Numbered from the stretch's first letter, positions 24,992 to 33,411 are shown. The stretch is DNA of 64,000 nucleotides from Streptomyces anulatus (GCF_000721175.1 NZ_JOEZ01000021.1:1-64000), one strand, 5' to 3'. Numbers and translations are program-made. The notes: generated by a model not told the origin, from the sequence alone.

Positions 24992-25405
24992 CATGCCCGG
25001 CACGAGCCCGGAACGAACCCGGCCGCACCATACGGGCGATGCGCGCTTCCTCCCGGAATCGGTCAGGCTGCTTTCGGCCGGATGAATCACCGGTGGCACC
25101 CCCCGCACCGACGAGTAACGAGCCCGGTGGGCGACAGGTCGCCCACATGGCCCGAAGCGGCCGTTGGAAGTGGCGGCCGGCGTACGCCCCCGAGACACCC
25201 GGCCCCGGCATCGGCGGAACGGGGCTGCTCAGCCGAGGGGCGGGGAGGAACCCGGCGGGGCCGGTGAGCCGGATGACGGCCCGCGGGACCCGACGAGGAC
25301 GCCACCGGTCGCCGCACGATCCACCGCACCGCACCCAACGCCCTTCACCCCGCTGCAACTTGGCGCGAATGCGTCCCCTCCGGCACGGGCCGCTCCGCAG
25401 GCCTC
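24992..25405. other. gene-free stretch between bglC and the DasR-type site
   Basis: About 410 bp with open frames but no recognisable protein, codon bias or hairpin of note. Confidence 0.4.
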
Positions 25406-25441
25406 TTGACCTCCGGACCCCCGCCCGTATGGTCTAGACCA
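25406..25441 (+). promoter_or_regulatory. promoter with overlapping DasR-type operator (dre)
   Basis: The perfect 12-bp palindrome TGGTCTAGACCA (25430-25441) is the core of the DasR (GntR/HutC) responsive element that controls GlcNAc and chitin genes in Streptomyces. It overlaps a possible -10, TATGGT (25428-25433), spaced 16 bp from TTGACC (25406-25411). This is the arrangement of chitinase promoters. No chitin or GlcNAc gene follows; the next credible gene is DoxX at 25738. Confidence 0.65.
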
Positions 25442-25737
25442 AGCAGTGAGCGGCGGTCGGCGGTGGCGGAGAAGCGCCGCCCCTGCCGCGCCCACGTACC
25501 CGGCCGGGCGCGTCAGACCTCCCATCCCCAGAACCGCAGCCGGCGTCCCGTGCACCGCGGATCGCCGGCTGCGGCTGACCACCGCCCCAGGAGCGGGCCC
25601 GAGCGAGAAGCCCCGTCGCCCCGTGCGCCGAAGCGACAGATCCGATGCTTCCCGCACCTGCCCCACAGGCGCCCGCGTACCCGCGCGGGCCGCCCATGCA
25701 CGCTTTCCCACCCCCACGGACACAGCGGGAGACCGAC
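25442..25737. other. leader or gene remnant between the dre site and doxX
   Basis: About 300 bp. Open frames exist on both strands, but none resembles a known family; it may be an untranslated leader or what is left of a deleted gene. Confidence 0.4.
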
Positions 25738-26331
25738 ATGAGGAGCCACACCGCCGAACCGGGCCTGCCCCCGCCCGGCAACTCACCCGGACCCCGGGCC
25801 CACCAGGCCGGTTTCGGCCGCGAGCACCACCCGGCACCCGATGCGCGAGCCCTCCAGCGGCTGGCCGTCCACGTCGACAAGCGCGCCCTCGTCCTGCTGA
25901 GGGGGACGGTCGGCATCGTCTTCGTCGGCTTCGGCGTCCTGAAGCTGTTCCCCTCGGCCAGCCCCGCGGAGCAACTGGCCGTCGAAGCGGCGACGAAGAT
26001 GACCCTGGGCCTCGTACCGGAGACGGTCCTGCTGCTCTCCCTCGCCGCACTGGAGACGGCCATCGGCATCGGTCTCATCGTCGGCCGCCGCCTGTTGCGT
26101 CCCGCCCTCGTCGCGTTCTTCCTCCACATGGGCGGCGTGTTCTCGACCCTCTTCCTCCTCCCCGACGCGATGTGGCAGCCCCACTCGCCCGCCCCGACGA
26201 TGGAGGGGCAGTACGTCGTCAAGAACGTGGTCATGGTGGCGGTGTGCCTGGTCGTGGCCGCGGACGCGTGGGGACGCGGGTCCAAGTCGTCACGGCGTCC
26301 GGACGGGGCGGACCGGACGACGGCCGGATGA
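25738..26331 (+). CDS. DoxX-family integral membrane protein
   Basis: This 197-aa protein has a soluble, Pro/His-rich N-terminus (about 45 residues) and then four TM segments: LVLLRGTVGIVFVGFGVLKLFPSAS (the DoxX opening), LLSLAALETAIGIGLIVG, ALVAFFLHMGGVFSTLFLLP and VVKNVVMVAVCLVVAAD. The function is unknown; relatives are linked to redox and thiol stress. The ATG at 25738 is preferred, with an alternative in-frame ATG at 25696. Confidence 0.8.
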   Translation: MRSHTAEPGLPPPGNSPGPRAHQAGFGREHHPAPDARALQRLAVHVDKRALVLLRGTVGIVFVGFGVLKLFPSASPAEQLAVEAATKMTLGLVPETVLLLSLAALETAIGIGLIVGRRLLRPALVAFFLHMGGVFSTLFLLPDAMWQPHSPAPTMEGQYVVKNVVMVAVCLVVAADAWGRGSKSSRRPDGADRTTAG

Positions 26332-26406
26332 GTGGAGCGCTGCCGCCCCGGACCGCTCCGGCCGGGGCGGCAGCATCACCAGCACCAGCGACATCACCGG
26401 CACCGG

Positions 26407-26637
26407 TCAACCGACGTGGGCCGGCACCTCGGCGAGCTGTCGCGGGGTGTCTGCGGGGCGAGGGCCGCGGAGCATGGTCGCTGCGATGACCGCCGCGACC
26501 ACCAGGGTGACGGCGGTGGCGAGGAACACCGCGGAGTAGCCGTCGGTGAGGGCGGTCGCCCGGCCGGCGCCGGTCCCCTCGGATCGTTCGACGGCGCCGA
26601 GGTAGATCGTGGTGACTACGGCTGTGATCCGTCTCAT
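26407..26637 (-). pseudogene. C-terminal fragment of a DHA2-type MFS transporter
   Basis: A short frame encodes ATALTDGYSAVFLATAVTLVVAAVIAATML and a polar tail: the last helix and cytoplasmic end of an EmrB/QacA-type exporter, whose penultimate loop usually reads ALTDGY. The other 12-13 helices are absent. It lies convergent to doxX and divergent from trkH. Confidence 0.6.
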
Positions 26638-26843
26638 AGTTCCAGTGCGGCGCTCCTGGTCCGCGCAGGGTTTCCGTCCCCGGCGCCGAGCGACGAGAGC
26701 GAGCCGGCCCGGTAGCGCATGGAGCAATCCTGGACCCGGCGGGGGCAGCAGGGAGGGTCCGGTGTCGAGAACGACACCCGTGGTCTCTATCGTCTCCCCG
26801 TGCGAAGAATCGATGCGCCTGTCCGCAGAGCGGGGGACTTGTT
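26638..26843. other. intergenic region upstream of trkH
   Basis: About 200 bp that must include the promoter of the trkH-trkA operon. No clear promoter or operator is seen. Confidence 0.4.
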
Positions 26844-28187
26844 GTGGTGACGCGCCGGCGGCCGCTGCTCCGGCATCCGGCCCAGGTGGTGGTGGCCGGT
26901 TTCGCCTCGGCCGTCGCGGCGGGGGCGGGTCTGCTGATGCTGCCGGTGGCCAAAGCGGGGCCGGGCGGCGCCGGCGCGTTGGAGGCGTTGTTCACCTCCA
27001 CATCCGCGGTGTGCGTGACCGGTCTGATCGTGGTGGACACCCCCGGCTACTGGAGCGGGTTCGGGCAGGCCGTGATTCTGGCGCTCATCCAGGTGGGCGG
27101 CTTCGGCATCATGACCTTCGCGTCACTGCTGGTTCTCCTGGTCTCCCACCGCATCGGCCTCAAAGCGCGGATGACGGCAGCCGCGGAGACCAAGACGCTC
27201 GGGCTCGGTGACGTCCGCGCGGTCGTGGTCGGCGTGGTCAAGGTCAGCCTGCTGCTGGAAGCGGTCACCGCCCTGGCACTGACCATGCGGTTCGCGATCG
27301 CCTACGACGAGCCCTGGCCACGAGCACTCTGGCTGGGCGTCTTCCACGCCATCTCGGCCTTCAACAACGCCGGGTTCGCCCTGTACCCCGACAGCCTGAT
27401 GGGTTTCGTCACCGACCCGTGGATCTGCCTGCCCATCGCGCTGGCGGTCATCGCCGGCGGACTGGGTTTCCCCGTGCTGTTCGAGCTGCGCCGCCGGTTC
27501 AGGAAGCCGCGTGGCTGGTCCCTGCACACCAAGATCGTGCTGTGGGCCTCCTGCGTCTTCCTCGTGGGTGGATCCGCTTTCGTCACCGCGATCGAATGGT
27601 CCAATCCAGCCACCCTGGGGCCCCTCGACGTACCCGGGAAACTCCTGGCCGGATTCTTCCAGGGCGTCATGCCGCGCACCGCCGGGTTCAACAGCCTCGA
27701 CACCGCTCAGATGAACCCCGCGAGCTGGCTGGGCACCGACGTGCTGATGTTCATCGGCGGCGCCAGCGCCGGCACCGCCGGCGGCATCAAGGTCACCACC
27801 TTCGCCGTGCTGTTCTTCGTCATTTACGCGGAGATCCGCGGCGAAGGCGCGGTCACCATCTTCCACCGCCGCCTGCACGGTGACCTCCAGCGCCAGGCCC
27901 TGACCGTGGTGCTGCTGTCCGTGGCCGCCGTCGCCACCACCACCGTGGCCTTCATGGTCTTCTCCGACCACAGTCTGGACCGGTCGCTGTTCGAGGTCAC
28001 CTCGGCCTTCGCCACCGTCGGCCTGTCCACCGGCATCACCGCCGACCTCCCGGCCGGCCTGAAACTCATGCTGATAGCGCTGATGTTCATCGGACGGCTC
28101 GGGCCCATCACCGTCGCGTCCGCGCTGGCCCTGCGCACCCGCGTCCGCCTGTACGACCTTCCCGAGGAGCGACCCGTCATTGGCTAG
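26844..28187 (+). CDS. TrkH/KtrB-family potassium uptake membrane subunit
   Basis: This 447-aa SKT-family K+ translocating subunit shows the four pore loops with their filter glycines: FTSTSAVCVTGLIVVDT, FHAISAFNNAGFALYP, FQGVMPRTAGFNSLDT and VTSAFATVGLSTGI. The GGASAGTAGGIKVTTF segment after the third pore corresponds to the KtrB intramembrane gating loop. It starts at GTG 26844 (GTG 26847 is equivalent). The stop overlaps the start of the RCK subunit, as expected for a Ktr/Trk pair. Confidence 0.93.
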   Translation: MVTRRRPLLRHPAQVVVAGFASAVAAGAGLLMLPVAKAGPGGAGALEALFTSTSAVCVTGLIVVDTPGYWSGFGQAVILALIQVGGFGIMTFASLLVLLVSHRIGLKARMTAAAETKTLGLGDVRAVVVGVVKVSLLLEAVTALALTMRFAIAYDEPWPRALWLGVFHAISAFNNAGFALYPDSLMGFVTDPWICLPIALAVIAGGLGFPVLFELRRRFRKPRGWSLHTKIVLWASCVFLVGGSAFVTAIEWSNPATLGPLDVPGKLLAGFFQGVMPRTAGFNSLDTAQMNPASWLGTDVLMFIGGASAGTAGGIKVTTFAVLFFVIYAEIRGEGAVTIFHRRLHGDLQRQALTVVLLSVAAVATTTVAFMVFSDHSLDRSLFEVTSAFATVGLSTGITADLPAGLKLMLIALMFIGRLGPITVASALALRTRVRLYDLPEERPVIG

Positions 28188-28869
28188 GAAGACCGCCCCC
28201 AAGAAACGGCGCACGCGCCCGGAGAGCTCCGTCGTCGTCATCGGCCTGGGCCGCTTCGGCCGTGCGCTCGCCCTGGAACTCGTCGACGAGGACACCGAAG
28301 TCCTCGGCATCGACGAGCAAGCCGAAGTGGTCCAGTCCCTCGCCGGCTCCCTCACCCATGTCGTGCGGGCCGATTCCACCAAGGAGGACGCCCTGCGCCA
28401 GCTGGGCGTCCACGAGTTCGACCGCGCCGTCGTCGCCATCGGCACCGACCTCGAAGCCAGCATCCTCACCGCCTCGCTGCTGATCTCCTTCGGCATCAGG
28501 AGCGTCTGGGCCAAGGCCATCAGCGAAGCCCACGGCCGCATCCTCGCCCAGCTCGGCGTCCACCACGTCGTCTATCCCGAACATGACATGGGCCAACGCG
28601 TCGCGCACCTCGTGCGGGGGCGCATGCTCGACTACATCGAGTTCGACGACGACTTCGCCATGGTCAAAACCGCACCGCCCGCCGGCATCATCGGCCTGCC
28701 CCTGGCCGACACCGCCGTCCGCTCCCGCCACGGCGTCACCGTCGTGGCCATCAAGCGCCCCGGCGAAGGCTTCACCTACGCCACACCCGAAACCGTCGTG
28801 AGAGCAGAGGACACGATCATCGTGGCCGGACGCACCCGGGCGACCGAGCGCTTCAGCGAACTGCAGTAG
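28180..28869 (+). CDS. TrkA/KtrA-family RCK regulatory subunit
   Basis: This 229-aa cytoplasmic gating subunit for the preceding K+ channel has an N-terminal Rossmann RCK domain with SVVVIGLGRFGRALALEL (the GxGxxG nucleotide site), then the acidic VLGIDEQAEVVQSLA. A C-terminal TrkA-C domain (about 145-225; YIEFDDDFAMVKTAPPAG) follows. The TTG start at 28180 overlaps the trkH stop by 8 bp. The N-terminal 15 residues are a Lys/Arg-rich extension. Confidence 0.93.
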   Translation: MARKTAPKKRRTRPESSVVVIGLGRFGRALALELVDEDTEVLGIDEQAEVVQSLAGSLTHVVRADSTKEDALRQLGVHEFDRAVVAIGTDLEASILTASLLISFGIRSVWAKAISEAHGRILAQLGVHHVVYPEHDMGQRVAHLVRGRMLDYIEFDDDFAMVKTAPPAGIIGLPLADTAVRSRHGVTVVAIKRPGEGFTYATPETVVRAEDTIIVAGRTRATERFSELQ

Positions 28870-28891
28870 ACCGGCACACGCCCAGGTACGC

Positions 28892-28915
28892 CGCCGTCCG
28901 GAACCACGGACGGCG
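28892..28915 (+). terminator. terminator of the trkH-trkA operon
   Basis: A perfect 9-bp stem CGCCGTCCG/CGGACGGCG with the 6-nt loop GAACCA, 22 bp past the trkA stop. Confidence 0.75.
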
Positions 28916-28936
28916 CGGGTTCGACCCTGCCCGGGC

Positions 28937-29049
28937 CCAAGGCGCCGAGATGCCCTCGTAGCGGAGCTACCAGGGCATCTCGGCAACGCCGGAAGCGTGC
29001 GTGCCAGGGCGTGGCCGCCCGATCAGAGGTCACCCGACAGGCTCTCAGG
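28937..29049. repeat. palindromic MITE-like element, copy 2 (right 113 bp)
   Basis: This copy aligns without gaps to 6885-6997, in the same orientation. The main difference is the hairpin centre: CGTAGCGGAGCTACC at 28957-28971 is the exact reverse complement of the copy-1 centre. The right end CTGTCGGGTGACC... (seen from the outside) carries the stop codon of the DUF1772 gene. The left arm present in copy 1 is missing, its place being taken by the trkA terminator. Like copy 1 it sits between convergent genes. Confidence 0.8.
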
Positions 29050-29491
29050 CGAGGGCGGCGACCAGCACGGTGAAGGCGGCGATGAGGACGGCTACGCGGA
29101 CGTAGTGGTAGCGGTCCCAGCGGTTCATCTGCTCCTTCCAGTCCTCGGGCCGGTTCGCAGGGGTCCACGTCTTGCCCAGGTTGTTGATCGGAACGAGCAG
29201 CAGCACCGACATGACCACGCTGAGCAGCAGCAGCGCGCCCGCGGCGACGACCAGGGCGCTGCCGCCCTCGTGCCGTCCGGCGACGGCCCAGACCGCACTC
29301 AGGGCGAGCGAGCCGACGTACCAGAACGGCATGACGGCACCGAGCATCCGGCCCCCGTGGCTTCGGCCGAGCTGGGCGCTGTCGTCGGGCAGGGCGTCGA
29401 GGATCCGGTTGATGACGAAGGCGACGGAGAACTCCACCCCCACCAGCAGTCCGACGACCACGGTGGTGACGATCTCAAGTGCGTCGAGCAT
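29045..29491 (-). CDS. DUF1772 (anthrone oxygenase-like) membrane protein
   Basis: This 148-aa integral membrane protein with four predicted TM helices has the DUF1772 pattern: GLLVGVEFSVAFVINRILDAL at the N-terminus, LLLLVPINNLGKTW in the middle and WDRYHYVRVAVLIAAF near the end. Some members catalyse anthrone oxidation in polyketide pathways, but most are unassigned. Its stop codon lies in the terminal repeat of the palindromic element. It is divergent from the TetR gene with operator-like repeats between them and is its probable target. Confidence 0.85.
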   Translation of the reverse strand: MLDALEIVTTVVVGLLVGVEFSVAFVINRILDALPDDSAQLGRSHGGRMLGAVMPFWYVGSLALSAVWAVAGRHEGGSALVVAAGALLLLSVVMSVLLLVPINNLGKTWTPANRPEDWKEQMNRWDRYHYVRVAVLIAAFTVLVAALA

Positions 29492-29509
29492 GATGACCCC
29501 TCCTGGAAT

Positions 29510-29522
29510 CTAGCGGCGCTAG
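29510..29522. promoter_or_regulatory. TetR-type operator 1 (CTAGC-N3-GCTAG)
   Basis: CTAGCGGCGCTAG, a perfect 13-bp inverted repeat 19 bp upstream of the DUF1772 start codon. It shares its half-sites with the site at 29561-29573. Confidence 0.75.
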
Positions 29523-29560
29523 ATGTTGATGCAACGCTAGCGCTGCCGCCGCTCGATTGT

Positions 29561-29573
29561 CTAGCAATGCTAG
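29561..29573. promoter_or_regulatory. TetR-type operator 2 (CTAGC-N3-GCTAG)
   Basis: CTAGCAATGCTAG lies 10 bp before the TetR start codon. With the site at 29510 it gives centres 51 bp apart, about five helical turns. A third, partial CGCTAGCG lies between them at 29535-29542. Confidence 0.75.
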
Positions 29574-29582
29574 GATCGATTT

Positions 29583-30161
29583 ATGTCAGTACAGGAACGC
29601 AAGGAGCGGGAACGGGCGGGACGCGAGCGGCTCATCGTGGCGACGGCCCGCGAACTCGCCGAGCAGCAGGGCTGGGAAGCGGTCACCACCCGTCGGCTCG
29701 CCGAGCGCATCGAGTACAGCCAGCCCGTCCTCTACAGCCACTTCCGCGGCAAGCGCGAGATCATCGGCGCCGTCGCCCTCGAAGGCGCCGCCGAGATGGC
29801 AACGGCACTGCGCGCCGCGACCTCGGCCACGGACGGCCCTCGCGCCCGGGTCGCCGCCCTCGCCCGCGCCTACCTGGAGTTCGCCGCACGCAACCCGGCG
29901 GTCTACGACGCCATGTTCCAGCTCGACGGCGGCCTGGCGTTCGCCGACGAGGCCACCCCGGAGCCGCTCAAGGACGCCTTCGCCGCCCTGCTGGAGACTC
30001 TCGGCGAGGTCGCCGGTGACGACGTCCACCCGGGGCTGTTCACCGAGCTGTTCTGGGCGGCCCTGCACGGCCTGGCCACCCTGACCCGGGCGGGACGGCT
30101 GCCGCCGGAGGACAGCGAGCGGAGGGTGGAACTGCTGGTGGACCGGCTCGCCGTGCTCTGA
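29583..30161 (+). CDS. TetR-family repressor
   Basis: This 192-aa regulator has an N-terminal TetR HTH (about residues 15-62; LAEQQGWEAVTTRRLAERIEYSQPVLYSHFRGKREI) and a TetR_C-type ligand-binding domain with AAYLEFAARNPAVYDAMF-like sequence. It is divergently arranged with the DUF1772 membrane-protein gene, and CTAGC-N3-GCTAG palindromes sit close to both start codons. Mutual repression of both genes is the simplest model; the ligand is unknown. Confidence 0.9.
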   Translation: MSVQERKERERAGRERLIVATARELAEQQGWEAVTTRRLAERIEYSQPVLYSHFRGKREIIGAVALEGAAEMATALRAATSATDGPRARVAALARAYLEFAARNPAVYDAMFQLDGGLAFADEATPEPLKDAFAALLETLGEVAGDDVHPGLFTELFWAALHGLATLTRAGRLPPEDSERRVELLVDRLAVL

Positions 30162-30625
30162 CACGCGGAGTCAGGACACTCTGAGCAGCTGCGCCTGTTC
30201 GGTCATTCGCTGCGAACCCGAGTGCTTCACGCAGGGGTTCCGAGGTTGAACTCGTTGCGTTCTCAGCAGAGTGGACGTGATGGCCGATGAGCCTCTTCAT
30301 GGAACACGATCCCCACGCGCAAGAGCCCTGCTTCATGAAGACCGTGCCAGGACGTGCCCGAATCAGGTCCCCAACTCCTGGTGCGCGTTCATCGACGCGC
30401 CCGTACAGCCGCGTCAGCAGGGACGGCTGCGGTTCCTCACCGGTCCTGCCTCCGCGTGGCGTGGCAGGACCGGGCCCCGACAAGCGCCCGGTGAACATCC
30501 TTCCCCAGGCAGAACACCAGACCCCATACAACTCACTCCAACAGTCCAAATCCCCTACTTGACACAGGTCTTGAGCAGATCGTCACTGGTAGGTTGGCCC
30601 GCTCAGCCAGAAGAAGGGCGACAGC
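30162..30625. other. gene-free stretch upstream of the DUF6879 pair
   Basis: About 460 bp of lower G+C than its surroundings. No open frame has convincing codon use. It probably contains the promoter of the next two genes; nothing more is seen. Confidence 0.4.
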
Positions 30626-30895
30626 ATGGGCAGACCCTGGGAAGCAGATCCTGAAACTGGCTTCAAGAGACGTCTCGGAAAGTCGGCACTGGAGCTGGGC
30701 GCGACCAGCACCGGGCCCGAGTGCCCGGATATCTGGGAGTTGGAGAACGGCGACATCGCCGTGATCGGACGCGACCTGACCGACTCCCTGGGGACGCGCC
30801 TGCCCGACGGGGTCTCCATCAGTCGCGATGAGCGCCTCGTGGTCATCCCCCGGAGGATGCTCATCGCAGCGAAGGCGGACATCCCCCATGTTTGA
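30626..30895 (+). CDS. small protein paired with DUF6879, hypothetical
   Basis: An 89-aa protein: TGPECPDIWELENGDIAVIGRDL, then VSISRDERLVVIPRRMLIAAK, an acidic-then-basic beta-rich pattern. It ends by overlapping the DUF6879 start by 8 bp, and equivalent small genes precede DUF6879 in many streptomycetes, so the two probably act together. Codon use is less GC3-biased than in neighbouring housekeeping genes, a mark of accessory DNA. Confidence 0.65.
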   Translation: MGRPWEADPETGFKRRLGKSALELGATSTGPECPDIWELENGDIAVIGRDLTDSLGTRLPDGVSISRDERLVVIPRRMLIAAKADIPHV

Positions 30896-31496
30896 GTGCT
30901 TCCGCAGCGGTGCCGGCGAAGTCCTCAAGAGGGCTGACTACCTTGCCGACTTCAGCCGGGTCTACGAGAGCAGCATCAGCCTGCTCGCCAAGATCGAGCG
31001 CGGTCAGACCTTCAGGGAGCCGGGTTCTCCCAGTTGGGAGGCCTTCGCTTCCGGCGACTGGGCCGGGGCCCTCCGGCTGATCGAGGACGAGCGGGAATCG
31101 GTCGCCGCGTACTTCCAGGACGCCACTCGACGCGGCCTGGTTTTCCGCAGACTTCGTGTCATCGAGTTTCCCGTGTCTCCCTACCTGCAGTGGGAGATGA
31201 ACCTCTTCCGGCTCAGGTCGGAGCTGGGCGAAGAGATCCGTGTGCTGGACGCAGGAAAGATCTCCGACCTGGAACGTGACGCGCACGTGCCCGAGGTTGT
31301 CATCCTGGGAAGTTCGGTGATGTATGTCGTGCTGTACGACGACGACCTGAAGGGTTCAGGAGCACGCCGTTTCACCGACCCGGGCCAGGTCAGGAAAACG
31401 ACCATGGAGTTCGAGGCCCTGTACACCCAGGGCGAGGAGTTCGCTGACTTCTTCGAGCGGGAGATCGCGCCGCTTGAGCCGCCCACCGTCCGCTGA
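30888..31496 (+). CDS. DUF6879-family protein
   Basis: This 202-aa cytoplasmic protein shows the DUF6879 pattern: SWEAFASGDWAGALRLIEDERESVAAYFQDATRRG, SPYLQWEMNLFRLRSELGEEIRVLDA, VMYVVLYDDDLKGSGARRFTDP, and a C-terminal helical segment. Proteins of this family are very numerous in actinobacteria, often beside HTH genes; the function is not established. The ATG at 30888 overlaps the previous gene. Confidence 0.75.
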   Translation: MFECFRSGAGEVLKRADYLADFSRVYESSISLLAKIERGQTFREPGSPSWEAFASGDWAGALRLIEDERESVAAYFQDATRRGLVFRRLRVIEFPVSPYLQWEMNLFRLRSELGEEIRVLDAGKISDLERDAHVPEVVILGSSVMYVVLYDDDLKGSGARRFTDPGQVRKTTMEFEALYTQGEEFADFFEREIAPLEPPTVR

Positions 31497-31548
31497 CGAT
31501 GGGAACGCTGACCGCAGCAGCCGACGCACGGCCGCAGCCAGGATGGAC

Positions 31549-32865
31549 TCACCCCGCCCACCGCCCCGTCAGAAACGTCAGCGCGACGACCGTCGTCACC
31601 GGCGCGGCCACGCACAGATACGCCGTCCTGAACCACGGCCGGCGCAGGCTCAGCGCCGCCAGGCCGATCCACAGCGGCCACCACAGCAGCGTCGCGCGCG
31701 GGATGGACGTGTACCAGTACGAGGTCCCCAGGGCCGACAGGCTGAGGGCCACGTACACCGCCTCGGGCCAGCGGCGGTGGCGTACCAGCAGCGCCACCAG
31801 CACCAGGCCCACCAGCATCGCCGCCAACTCCGCCTGGAACATGAACGCGTACCCCGTCGACTGCGTACGGTCGAACGCCCCGTGCCACGTGTTCGCCCAC
31901 GCCTCCCAGGGGGTGTGGAACGTGCGGTACCAGCCCCGTTCCTGCGCGTGCTTCCAGGCCATCCAGTCGCCGGTGTGCGCGTGCAGATACCAGCTGTACG
32001 CGGCCGGGGGCAGCGCCGGAAGCACCGTCCAGCCCGCCGCCCGCCAGTGCTTCTCCGTCCGGGCCGACATGACGAACAGCAGCGCGATCGCGGCGGCCAG
32101 GAACAGGCCGCTGACCCGCACCGTCGTCGCCGCCGCCGTCAGTACGGCGGCGAGCGCCCAGCGGTGCCGCATGGCCGCGAGCCAGGCGGGCAGGGCGAAC
32201 GCCAGGAACAGCGCCTCCGTGTAGCCGACGGCCAGGAACACCGCGCAGGGCGAGAGCAGGAAGAGGGCAACCGTACGGCGCCCCGCCGCGTCCTGCGGCA
32301 GATACGCCCGCGCGATGCGGGCCAGGGCCAGTACGGCCACCGCGCCCGCGACGAACGAGATCAACAGCCCGGCCGCCGTCCAGTCCGGGACGACCGTGTG
32401 CACGGCGCGGAGGAGGAGGGGGTAGCCCGGGAAGAACGCCTCCCGGTTGTCCCAGCCGCTCGTCCACGGACCCGCGCCGACGGGGAAGTAGCCGTCGCGC
32501 GCTATATGGAGGTAGTGGTTCGCGTCCCACTGCTGGAAGGGCGCGAGGACGGGCGCCGCCTCCCGCGTGCCGGGGCGGGCCGGAAACAGCCAGCGGGCGA
32601 AGTGGGCCGTGATCCCCAGGGACATCCGGGTCAGGAGGTAGAGCCACAGGACGGTGCGGTCGGCCGGGGTCAGGCGGTCGGCCGCCCGTCGAAGCCGCCC
32701 CGCCCGGGGCTCGGGCGGAGCGGACGCCCGGGGCTCAGGTGATGCGGGGCGGGCGGGAGAAGGCCGCAGCCCGCGGGAAAGTGTGGACAAACTCAGGCAC
32801 CTTTCAGGCACGCCTCGTGGACTCGTCGAGGCATACGGAACCGCCCGGTGAGCCCGCCGGGGCAC
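31549..32865 (-). CDS. PIG-V-like membrane mannosyltransferase
   Basis: This polytopic protein of up to 438 aa resembles the actinobacterial PIG-V/GT39-like lipid-linked mannosyltransferases. Features include the early luminal motif FQQWDANHYLHIARDGYF (the WD-H catalytic-type loop), FFPGYPLLLRAVH, and a series of about ten hydrophobic helices up to the C-terminus. The first 55 residues are a basic Pro/Arg/Ala-rich tail, so a shorter start such as 32796 is possible. The acceptor is unknown. It stands alone next to the sigma-factor pair. Confidence 0.78.
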   Translation of the reverse strand: MPRRAHRAVPYASTSPRGVPERCLSLSTLSRGLRPSPARPASPEPRASAPPEPRAGRLRRAADRLTPADRTVLWLYLLTRMSLGITAHFARWLFPARPGTREAAPVLAPFQQWDANHYLHIARDGYFPVGAGPWTSGWDNREAFFPGYPLLLRAVHTVVPDWTAAGLLISFVAGAVAVLALARIARAYLPQDAAGRRTVALFLLSPCAVFLAVGYTEALFLAFALPAWLAAMRHRWALAAVLTAAATTVRVSGLFLAAAIALLFVMSARTEKHWRAAGWTVLPALPPAAYSWYLHAHTGDWMAWKHAQERGWYRTFHTPWEAWANTWHGAFDRTQSTGYAFMFQAELAAMLVGLVLVALLVRHRRWPEAVYVALSLSALGTSYWYTSIPRATLLWWPLWIGLAALSLRRPWFRTAYLCVAAPVTTVVALTFLTGRWAG

Positions 32866-32919
32866 GGAAGGAGAAGAGGGATAGGAGGGGCGGGAAGGAG
32901 AAGGGCTACGGGGTGTGCG

Positions 32920-33411
32920 TCATCGCATCGTCGTGATCGCGTCGGTCGGCGGCGCGGTCGTCGCCGGTGGCGGCTGCGTCGTGTCCGCGCCCGTGCCCGT
33001 ACCCGAACTCGTACGCGTACTCGTCGGCAGACCGCCCGGCGCGGTGGACCCGCCCACCGAACCGTGGGTCCCCCCGGTCTCCGCGCCCCCCGGCACCGTG
33101 GTGCTCGGCGTCGGCGGCAGTGACGGCGGATCCGTCGGCAGCCGGTCCGACGGTGCGGGCGACGGGTAGCTGGGCGACGGGCTCGTGGCCGGGGCGACCG
33201 GGTCCGGCCGTACCGGCAGCAGGCCCACCGCGACCGCACCGCCCCCGCCGACGACCAGGCACACGCCCACGGCGACCACGGCCATCCGCCGGCGCTGCGC
33301 CCGCATCCCGCGTTCGGTGATCCTCGACGCGGGGTCCGCATCGGATCGGGCCTGCCCGAAGTCACCGGCCTCCCGGAACAGGGACCGCAACGGATCCCGC
33401 GGTTCAGACAT
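32920..33411 (-). CDS. single-pass membrane protein partnered with the sigma factor
   Basis: A 163-aa protein: about 40 cytoplasmic residues (DPLRSLFREAGDFGQARSD and a basic RAQRRRM), one TM helix (VVAVGVCLVVGGGGAVAVGL), then about 95 extracellular residues almost wholly Pro/Ser/Thr/Gly (mucin-like, probably O-glycosylated). The start overlaps the sigma-factor stop by 8 bp, so they are co-expressed. It may act as an anti-sigma or co-sensor, but no zinc anti-sigma motif (HxxxCxxC) is present. The start ATG at 33411 is fixed by the overlap. Confidence 0.75.
   Translation of the reverse strand: MSEPRDPLRSLFREAGDFGQARSDADPASRITERGMRAQRRRMAVVAVGVCLVVGGGGAVAVGLLPVRPDPVAPATSPSPSYPSPAPSDRLPTDPPSLPPTPSTTVPGGAETGGTHGSVGGSTAPGGLPTSTRTSSGTGTGADTTQPPPATTAPPTDAITTMR

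Noticed and set aside
25446..26489. A 347-codon plus-strand frame after the DasR-type site
   Set aside because: Arg/Pro-rich and overlaps DoxX in another frame; no domain or signal peptide, so not the missing DasR target.
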